DNA from: Rhyacophila brunnea
Lineage: Eukaryota > Arthropoda > Insecta > Trichoptera > Rhyacophilidae
Reading direction: 5' to 3'
DNA length: 64,000 nt
Assembly: GCA_022495005.1 (NCBI GenBank)
Contig: JAGYXB010000615.1
Span: 1-64,000 of the forward strand
A program made the translations under genes and the position numbers. The notes beneath the pieces were generated by a model. That model was not told where the DNA came from, did not search any database, and saw only the letters and a list, made by a program, of their open reading frames with translations. Position 1 is the first letter of the stretch. Every line of letters starts with the position of its first letter. Positions 56,862 through 64,000 of this stretch are shown one piece after another.

Positions 56862-57362
56862 CAGGGGCAGTCAACTTTTTTATACCTACCGCCCACTTTG
56901 GTATCTCTGTTAGTAGTAAAATTTTATAACCGCCAACCGGTTCCACAGTAAGGTGATTTATAAAGCAAGTTACAGCAAGTTAAAGCATACAATAATAATT
57001 AGTTACCAAATACTTTATGTCAGACTTTCGCTAAGTTTGGCAGAATAAATCTTTATAAAACAACTTACTGTAGTTAAATCTATTTTTATTTTACTTTGTA
57101 TACATGGAAGCATGAAGTCTGATTAAATTACATTTAATTAATTAAATTATTATTGAGATCCCTGAGGCTGATGCTGCGAAACTAAATACTGTACCTATAT
57201 CTCAATATGTATGGTGTATGTGTGTATGGCTCAATTTTTGTCAGGAACACACGAAGGTTTCCTCTTTCTTTCATAATGAAAATGTTTTTAAAACCCCTAC
57301 CGCCCACCATGAAAGCAGGTACGCCCACTAGTGGGTGGTAGGGACCAGTTTGACTACCCCTG
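56862..57362. mobile_element. hAT MITE, CAGGGGCAGTCAA family (501 bp)
   Basis: Starts CAGGGGCAGTCAACTTTTTT and ends AGTTTGACTACCCCTG, with ACCGCCCAC blocks near both ends. The flanks are the perfect 8-bp duplication TATTATAT (56854-56861 and 57363-57370). The terminus type is common among Charlie-like hAT elements. Confidence 0.93.
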
Positions 57363-57831
57363 TATTATATTATAAACATTCTATTTAACATGTATCATTT
57401 TAAAACAACCATAATACCATCAATTTCGTGTGTTATATCAGAATTATTATAATCATATGATGATGACGAGCTTCCCACTATCTGTTAATTAGGCAAATGG
57501 AGTTATTCAGCGACTTACAAAGTATATCTTCATTTATGTTTCTCCTGTAAAATTTCAATTTGGTCACAACGGAGGTTTTATCAGATTGTGATTTAAATGC
57601 GACTGGTAGTTATGATAACTTAATAACAATACGACTATATCTTTGTAAGTTAATAAAATCCAAACATGCGTCGATTAAATCATTACTTGTCCCAATAATG
57701 TCGAATTTGCACAATCATATCTTACGTATGAAGTGTACGTACATAGTATATTATTATCAGAGTATCACAATATGCATTGACCGTATTTCAGCATGTTAGA
57801 TTTTATGCGATACCACACACATAGGTCGGTG

Positions 57832-57871
57832 TATAAATTCAATATTTTGCAATAAGTCTCCCCCAGTCAGT
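57832..57871 (+). promoter_or_regulatory. TATA and initiator-like pair
   Basis: TATAAATT at 57832 and an arthropod-type initiator TCAGT at 57867-57871, 37 bases apart from first T to the initiator A, slightly longer than usual. An ATG follows at 57913. Confidence 0.25.
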
Positions 57872-57912
57872 TGTGTACACTACTGAGTTAATCTTGTAAT
57901 AAAACGATAAAA

Positions 57913-58002
57913 ATGAAGCTGTTTTATGATTTAAAATATATAATGAGGTTTTCAACATTTTCTCTGTGTGTAAACGGCTTTAATTTACGACAGCATTGTT
58001 AA
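57913..58002 (+). CDS. Possible short ORF or first exon (29 codons)
   Basis: Reads MKLFYDLKYIMRFSTFSLCV to a stop at 58002. An internal TGTGTGTAAAC could serve as donor. A possible downstream acceptor, TTTTTTATTTTAG at about 58152, leads into a short frame ending at 58201. It is supported only by the promoter-like pair upstream. It may be chance. Confidence 0.2.
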   Translation: MKLFYDLKYIMRFSTFSLCVNGFNLRQHC

Positions 58003-58270
58003 AGCGATACCCTCTACCTATCAGAGGTACCTAGAGGAAAAATACGAAGCTTACAATATGAGATTTTTTTTTTGATAATTTACAATTTCAACTATGTTAT
58101 TTAATAAATATCCATCTGAAAACATTAAAAAGAAAAATATTTTTTATTTTAGGTCAAAGATGTCAAAATGTGAATTTGTTGAATCGGACCCCATCTTATT
58201 AGTACTTATATTTTATGGTAATATTTATTATTAAAATTTAGTTTATTAAGTTTTCTAAGCATTGCCTAAA

Positions 58271-58442
58271 AGATTTTTGACTAATTCATAATTTTATTAT
58301 TTTTTTATATTTATTTTAAAAAACATCCATTTTATAAAAATATAAATGTATATAACTTGAAATCCTTTTTATTTATATCAAATTTTATTTGTGTATGGTC
58401 CTAATATTGAAGCTCGGTGAATTATGAATTAGTCAAAAATCT
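58271..58442. mobile_element. Small TIR element (172 bp)
   Basis: Exact 21-bp inverted ends: AGATTTTTGACTAATTCATA plus A, and its complement at 58422-58442. The interior is AT-rich and no TSD was resolved. Confidence 0.75.
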
Positions 58443-58487
58443 CTAAAAAGAGGCGGATAATTTAGACGGCTAACGTAACTTCAATAT

Positions 58488-58550
58488 ATAAATATGATAA
58501 ACTACCCTCGATACCCGCCGATAACCGCCGATAGCAGCATTGTGTATAGA
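58488..58550. mobile_element. Solitary end of the 5111-5643 TIR family
   Basis: TATGATAAACTACCCTCGAT through CGATAGCAGCATTGTG and ATATATGCGCAG matches the right end at 5584-5642. Confidence 0.7.
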
Positions 58551-59244
58551 ATATATGCGCAGATTTGATGCCAGTAGCATTACTTTCTTTCGTTACAATA
58601 CTTTTTCTTTCAATGTAACTAAGCTTAATTAGACGACCAATCATAAAGTTTTGATTATTTTTCTTATAATGCATCTGTGGGTATATTTTCAGTGATCATA
58701 TTTACAAATAAATTGATTCCAATGTAGGTTTTATTACTCTCTACAAGCAAAGTAGAAACAATGCTAATAATTAGTTAACCTGCAAATACTCAGAAAAATA
58801 CTAAGTATAGCTTGATGACTTACATTAAAAATATTTAAGCATAATGGAGTAGGTATGTCATTCATTTGACTGCAGTATTTATTTTTGTGACATAAGACTG
58901 TAGGAAGTTCACTGAAAGTCATTAATATTCGATTATGTATCTTTATGACATCTTATATAAAACAATGAATTACTTAAAGTGAAATGGATAATCTCTTGCA
59001 GAAAGGCAAATAAAATTTCATTATAACCATGTATAATTTGCATTAATAATATTTTTATATAATTTTTCCACTCATTAAGTATCATTTATTGACCAAGAAA
59101 CAACCGATGGGTTATACAGTTTATCTAGTAATATCTAATAATCAGTGACGTTCCGTGGGGGTATGCAGATTGAGCATCGCTTGGGGGCAGCAGTTACTCG
59201 AAAGGCGTGATATCAAGGAGAAACATTTGGTATATAGAAATAGT

Positions 59245-59879
59245 TAGGGATTGTAATACCGGTATTTCAAAACCGGTATACCAGTATTTATCAATACCGA
59301 AATACTGGTTTTAAAAATCCAAATACCGGAATTTTCGGTATTAAGAAAGCACACTCGCTTTCGTTTTTGAAAATGAATTATAAGTTTTGTGCTGCTGAAA
59401 TGCAAATATATCGAGTGAATCCAACAGAGGTGAAAAAATAATAAAACAAATTTCGTCAAATATATTTATATAAGTAATTGTCACGATGAATTATCATAAT
59501 ATTTCGAAATAGAAAACATTCGTGACAAAAATGTTCAATTATTCTATAATTATTGATGACTATTCAAGTTTTGAATTTAAGAAGCTTTTCCTGCAGCCGG
59601 GACTTATTTGCACTTGATGAACTTTTGAGGCCTTTAGTTAAACTTATCAATATATTCAAATTATTAGTAAAAAATCACTAGTTCTACAATTATGATGAAT
59701 ATATATTTTTAAATGTCAACATAATAAATGTAGGTATGTAGATTTTTGCTATAAAATAATATTTTAAAAAGATTTTAATATCTATATTTATTGATAAGCA
59801 CCTACTTCTGTTTTTTTGAATGTTTAAGAAATACCGGTATTCATTAAGAAAAACCGAAAAACCGGTACTGCAATCCCTA
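59245..59879. mobile_element. Nested hAT element (635 bp)
   Basis: Starts TAGGGATTGTAATACCGGTA and ends TACCGGTACTG-CAATCCCTA-like complement; AT-rich arms contain repeated ATACCGG. The flanks GAAATAGT and GAAATAGC match 7/8. Inserted into the host's TATATAGAAATAGCTAC sequence, seen unbroken near 3490. Confidence 0.9.
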
Positions 59880-60092
59880 GAAATAGCTACGTAAACTGAG
59901 TAATAACGAAAATATCATTCCATTGAAAAAATCAGTTCACAGGTTGGAAACAAAATGTATTAATTAACATAACAGGCTTAACAAGACTCTAATTGTTTTG
60001 TCGGGTTCGCGATGTCTAGTTTACTTCCGTTACTCTTCAACGTCATTGATGACGAGAAACGACACGTGCAGATTTGCGAATAATAATTATTA

Positions 60093-60447
60093 CCCTCCTT
60101 TCACATTATACGCTTTTGACGGTACGGAAAAAAATCGAACGGTAAAAATCCGTAAGTATCCGTAATCCGTACAAGCTCACGCTCTTTGCTCACTATAGCT
60201 CATTTTGTGGTTGAGTGATGTGTTGTTTGTACCATTTAAAACTGTCTAATATGAAAGTGTGCATTATGTCACGTACACCACTGAGTCACCGGTAACCGTC
60301 CGGCCGCCGTGTATACAGTGGAAATAGACGGCTGCTATACGGTGCCATGAAATGTGAAAAGCGCCATGCTCTTCTTTGCGCCACTAAAAGAATGTCGCAG
60401 TTCGATTTTTTGCCGTACGATCAAAAACGTATAATGTGAAAGGAGCG
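60093..60447. mobile_element. Nested PIF/Harbinger-like MITE (355 bp)
   Basis: Inverted ends of about 46 bp (TCCTTTCACATTATACG, then TTTTGA and GTACGG...AAAAAATCGAAC) with TTA on both sides (60090-60092 and 60448-60450). A 3-bp TTA/TWA duplication is the PIF/Harbinger pattern. The interior is GC-richer. Confidence 0.85.
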
Positions 60448-60476
60448 TTATAGTCTGGCTTATTAACCAGTGCGCA

Positions 60477-60900
60477 TGGAAGTTGCGTTAGCCGTCGAAA
60501 CGAAAGATGCAAACCCCTCTTATGCGTCAATTACAGCTACTTTATGAGCTGCTTGTTGGCGAATTTACAATCTGCCTGTAAAGTCGCCCAGTGTCATCAT
60601 TGAACAAGCTAACAAGCGGCTCAACTTTACACGCTACACGCCGGCGTGTGGGCCTACTGCGTCTGCGCAGTAGAGCGCAGTAGCAACCTCCCGGTAAAAA
60701 AACCTGTCAAAATAGTCGCTGGCTTGTGGCTTCTCAGCGAATGGAAAGTTTTGTGTGTCATCATCAAAATCGCAGTAGCTGAATCGCCCGCTATTAAATT
60801 CACCAACAAACAACTCGTAAAGTAGCTCAATGTAATTGACGCATTACAGAGTGTCTCAGCTACCGCTCCCACGATTTTAGTCTGTATCGAAGCGTCGCGC
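60477..60900. repeat. GC-richer inverted-repeat block
   Basis: ATGCGTCAATTAC, AGCTACTTTATGAGCTGCTT and GTTGGCGAATTTA near 60520-60575 are matched in inverted form at 60790-60850 (GGTGAATTTAA..., GAGTTGTTTGTTGGTG complement). It is probably a further MITE, with ends not exactly resolved. Confidence 0.6.
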
Positions 60901-61161
60901 CGTCATTGTATCGATTATCTATTTAATAATGCCCAAACCTTTGCGATATCATTATAAATAGGTAAATAGGGATAAATAGGATATAAGAAGAAAAGCGTCA
61001 CGGATCGCCCCTAATTCCTAAAGACAAAGCAAATTAATGTATCTCAAAAATGATATTTAATAAACCACTGTATTACCAATGTCAAAAATATTGATAAATT
61101 TAATTTTGTATGTTTTAGTTATATATTTTATTAGTAATGTATTCATACAACACATTTCTTA

Positions 61162-61332
61162 TGCCGGGTAGTCATTAGCGAGCCGTAACTGTGACCATTG
61201 CAGATACAGTAACCAGTATGGATGCCAAATAATTAGTTCGCGAGCCTAATAAATAATTATTTCGCACCTAGAGTTGGTTACTTACAGTATCTGGAACGGT
61301 TACAATAACGGCTCGCTAATGAGTACCCGGTT
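61162..61332. mobile_element. Nested MITE (171 bp)
   Basis: Ends CCGGGTAGTCATTAGCGAGC and its complement GCTCGCTAATGAGTACCCGG, with TTA at 61159-61161 and 61333-61335. Removing insert and one TTA restores the host sequence CTTAGATATTGGAG as in the other family copies. Confidence 0.88.
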
Positions 61333-61410
61333 TTAGATATGGAGTCTTCAAAGGATGATTAAAAATAGCGTAAACAAAATGAGGCAGAATTTTATCTAGG
61401 GACACCACTG

Positions 61411-62135
61411 CCAATAAAAAAAGTTTAGTTATATAAATTCATTGTAATACTGTCGTACAGGTGGCAACAAAATCGCATCCTGGCGACGGGTTAAAATACA
61501 CAAGTTAGTTTTATTTTATATTATATTAACCCTATGGTTAGGCCAATGTGTCGAACAATGGGTTAGCTAAGACCATGGTTTATAATATTTATATATTGTA
61601 CACTGTGGAACTCTATATTTTCAGACTTAGTCTTGGGAGAAAATAAATAATGGTGACTTTTCAATCGTTTGATTCTACAACATTTTCAGTTTTGTAATTC
61701 ATTTTTTATACAAAAACAAAATGTTGTTGAATTCTTTGAATTTGAAAAATTATAAGATAAAAAAACAACATTCTTTTTATTATAAATAGCTAAACGTCGC
61801 TTCGCTTTCCTTGAAAATGTTCGCATGTAATAAAAGTATTTAATTCGACATCTTCTAAGCTTTAAATTTGGTTGTATGATGATTGAACCGGTCCACCCCG
61901 ATTGTGCTTAACCAAGGTCAAAGAATCTATTAAAAAAATATATATATTTATGAACTAAATCCGTTGAATATCCATTCTCTATCAGTGGCGAAAGGTGACT
62001 TTTGGAAAGAGGTAAACTGTGGAGATAGAAAAAGAACACGCTTGTGAGGTACGGGAAATAAGAAGATAATACGATAATTACTACTGATGAATATGTACCT
62101 ACTCACTAATGATCTCTCTTCTTGGTCATGCACTC
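61411..62135. other. AT-rich stretch without recognised genes
   Basis: A hAT-like start, CAGTGGCGAAAGGTGAC, lies at 61983 but has no partner end. Nothing else was recognised. Confidence 0.4.
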
Positions 62136-62139
62136 ATGG

Positions 62140-62600
62140 CTGAGGATCGTGACCACATTTGAATTTCGCCATCATTTGAGCGACCATGACTTTCCATCCT
62201 TCTCGATCTTCTCTCAGGGCAGAATGGATGGTGCCCCCCCCCCACCCCCAGTCAGCTCTTTCACTTGGTCGCTCCAGCACGCAGACGCTCTTCCTCTGCT
62301 TCGCCTTCCCTGGAGGCTACCCAATACTACCAGTCTCTCCAGATTGTCCGGTCCGCGCCTGATAATATGCCCAAAAAACTGCAGAATTCTTCTCAAACAT
62401 ATTGTCGAGAGCCGTTCCTTTATCTTCAGTCTCTGGATGATTAACTGGTTCGTAATGAGCTCCGTCCAAGAAATACGAAGCATTCGTCGCCAACACCACA
62501 TCTCAAAGGCATCAATTACCTTCCGTTGCTTTGCCTTCAGGGTCCACGACTCGACTCCGTGTAGAAATATCGAGAACACTAATGTTTGCACAAGCATCAT
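62140..62600 (-). pseudogene. RTE-like LINE reverse-transcriptase C-terminus
   Basis: The minus frame (62600-62230) reads SWTLKAKQRKVIDAFEMWCW, RRMLRISWTELITNQ, RLSTICLRRILQFFGHIIRR and GSLQGRRSRGRA. After a frameshift in a C-run at 62232-62248 it continues with REDREGWKVMVAQMMAKF to a stop at about 62150. The order (A-FEMWCWRRMLxISW, FGHIxR, GRRxRGRP, W...) is the hallmark of this LINE C-terminus. 5'-truncated and inactive. Confidence 0.9.
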
Positions 62601-62675
62601 TTTTGTGGCAATCGCAATTCACTAATCACTAATGATAACGATACACTAATACGATGAAATTTCAAAAACTCACTG

Positions 62676-62722
62676 ACGCTTTATAGCCAAAATAGGGTTC
62701 ATTTAGCTCATTCGGTGTGTTT
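62676..62722 (+). mobile_element. LINE A fragment
   Basis: CCAAAATAGGGTTCATTTAG then CTCATTCGGTGTG, the stop-codon region of LINE A, directly followed by another LINE A copy. Confidence 0.6.
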
Positions 62723-62727
62723 CCATA

Positions 62728-63065
62728 CTTATTCAGTTGTTTATTCTCCCAAGTTGCAGAACCAACCTGCCACTTGTGATGCCAATTGGGAGGGCGATAA
62801 CTATGTTCAACGAAATTGCTTCGGGTGTTGATATATTCCACCTACGTGAGAACAGGTTAAGGTGGACGTTGTTTTATAAATTCTTAAAATAGGGTCTGCT
62901 TAACTCATCCGGTGTGCTTCCTTGTACCTATCTAATTTATCTACTGATCTATCTCTTTTTTTATGTAATACTGTTTTATATATCTTTGTTTCTAAATGTC
63001 ATGTTGTGAACGTCTTAAACCTATAATTTGTAATATCCACAAATACGTTAAAAAATAAATAAATT
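62728..63065 (+). mobile_element. LINE A 3' end
   Basis: Includes GCAGAACCAACCTGCCACTT, GAAATTGCTTCGGGTGTTGA, the TTCTTAAAATAG stop region, the TTGTGAACGTCTTAAACC tail and an AATAAATAAATTGAA end. It is almost identical in plan to 30955-31290. Confidence 0.85.
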
Positions 63066-63099
63066 GAAATTTATAATTTATATATTTTATATTTTTTTT

Positions 63100-63258
63100 A
63101 CCTTTTACTTTACTTTTCATGCTGTTTTTGTGATACTGCATATATTTATTTCTTCGTTACACTGTTTCTCTGTTTTTAAATGTCATGTTGTGAACGTCTT
63201 AAAATTAAAATTTGTAATGTTCACGGTATGTAAAAATAAATAAATTTGAATTTGATAT
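63100..63258 (+). mobile_element. LINE A 3' tail, adjacent copy
   Basis: A second ATGTTGTGAACGTCTTAAAA tail with AATAAATAAATTTGAA end, 180 bp after the previous one. Confidence 0.75.
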
Positions 63259-63645
63259 TTGAGTGAGTAAGTGTTTCATTTCAAAAATTGCATTCGACAT
63301 TGCTCGCAAGTTGATATTAAATCAGACTTTTCATATAAACGACAAAAAACATCGTGCAATGTCTGTTTGTAAGTCCAGACAGCTGATAAATAGTACCAAA
63401 CTTGGTCAAGCAAAAAATATGTATGTGTGTATGTATGCCGTATGCAAAGGAGAGAGGCCAAACCTTTTCCTCTCGACTAATTCAATAAAACACTCTCGGC
63501 ACAATCACATTGCCTTTTGATCAACCGTTGCCATTCTAAATTATGCTTATCTGGCCATTAGACACATAGGGTGATTGGTGAATTGCGTAACCAGATCAGC
63601 AACTCTCAAACCGTGCTAAAAACACGAATAATAATCAGTCAGGAC

Positions 63646-63745
63646 TAGGGAAACCAATCCCGAGTCAAAATTCTGATCCCGGGATTTCGGGATTACAATT
63701 TGACAATCCCGGGACTGGTCCCGGGATTGGAATTTTTTCTATTGT
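63646..63745. mobile_element. Left end of a hAT element, cut by the window edge or deleted
   Basis: TAGGGAAACCAATCCCGAGT followed by repeated CCCGGGAT motifs, the same architecture as the hAT ends at 1652 and 59245. The right end is not in the window. Confidence 0.6.
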
Positions 63746-64000
63746 TAACATAAAAATTTTATATTTACAAATAACATTGATAAAATCGGTCAAAAATAAA
63801 TCTCGTATAATTTATATATTTAAGATATGTATTGTTAATCTTGTATACGTTCAATCTTGGAAATACATAAGTTTAATGGAGTAAATAATATTTTAATATA
63901 AATAATAATGTGAATTTAATATGAGATTGCTGTTTCTGATAGTAAACACGTAATGAATGGGTTGGCGAGATTTAAAATAGTAAAGCAAATCATGGTGTAC

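Larger units (their letters stand above)
59143..61410. mobile_element. hAT element, CAGTGACGT family, copy with nested insertions
   Basis: Ends are CAGTGACGTTCCGTGGGGG (59143) and CTAGGGACACCACTG (61410); the family sequence runs on either side of each insert. Flanks CTAATAAT and CCAATAAA match 6/8. Nested within are a hAT element (59245-59879), a PIF/Harbinger-like MITE (60093-60447), an inverted-repeat block (about 60477-60900) and a small MITE (61162-61332). Confidence 0.85.

Noticed and set aside
61983..62010. hAT left end CAGTGGCGAAAGG
   Set aside because: No matching right end or duplication was found, and similarity to the CAGTGGCGAAGG family stops after about 15 bp.
62122..62625. 167-codon plus-strand frame
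   Set aside because: Antisense shadow of the LINE reverse transcriptase on the minus strand, whose motifs are unmistakable.

Overview
This is a eukaryotic nuclear window, very AT-rich, with no operons and no long intact gene. The repeat content (an R1-type LINE, RTE-like LINE tails, hAT and PIF/Harbinger-like MITEs, tRNA-derived SINEs and a Sola-like DNA transposon) points to an insect. The composition and AT-rich fabric look like a hemipteran such as an aphid, but that is an inference. Nearly everything that can be recognised is mobile DNA or its debris.

Host-gene evidence is limited to isolated exons. The best are a signal-peptide exon on the minus strand (25468-25557, acceptor and GTATGT donor, phase 0), a minus-strand terminal exon (14398-14601, 67 codons, acceptor with pyrimidine tract, phase 0) that could belong to the same secreted-protein gene, and a second minus-strand terminal exon (35180-35353, 57 codons). 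Weaker candidates are at 10164-10220, 19434-19562, 23203-23269, 32745-33098, 57913-58002 and a CpG-rich promoter-like patch at 44590-44975.

Layout. 1-775: repeat D split by a 5'-truncated R1 copy. 1652-2239: hAT element. 2703-2961: hairpin MITE. 3394-3844: hAT MITE with a perfect 8-bp TSD. 5-11 kb: TIR elements, LINE debris and SINEs. 11.3-11.7 kb: repeat C. 14-15.6 kb: gene terminal exon, LINE endonuclease fragment, SINE1. 17.8-22 kb: direct repeats, and a 247-bp palindrome carrying hammerhead-ribozyme-like motifs. 24-28.9 kb: repeat D, SINE1 copies, signal-peptide exon, LINE tails, SINE3 carrying an R1-like insert. 29.5-34.5 kb: repeat B between direct repeats, LINE A, hAT copies. 35-41.3 kb: gene terminal exon, RTE LINE, SINEs. 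42-45 kb: repeat B and the promoter-like patch. 45.3-49.5 kb: repeat C broken by a 3.7-kb Sola-like transposon that carries a retrotransposed insert of its own. 50-57.4 kb: palindromic tRNA-SINE dimers, an R1 copy with TSD, hAT elements. 59.1-61.4 kb: a hAT copy carrying several nested insertions. 62-64 kb: RTE LINE, tandem LINE A tails and the start of another hAT element.

The order of insertion can be read from split repeats and target-site duplications at many loci. That record of nesting is the clearest biological signal here. The secreted-protein exons are the main lead toward an undescribed gene.
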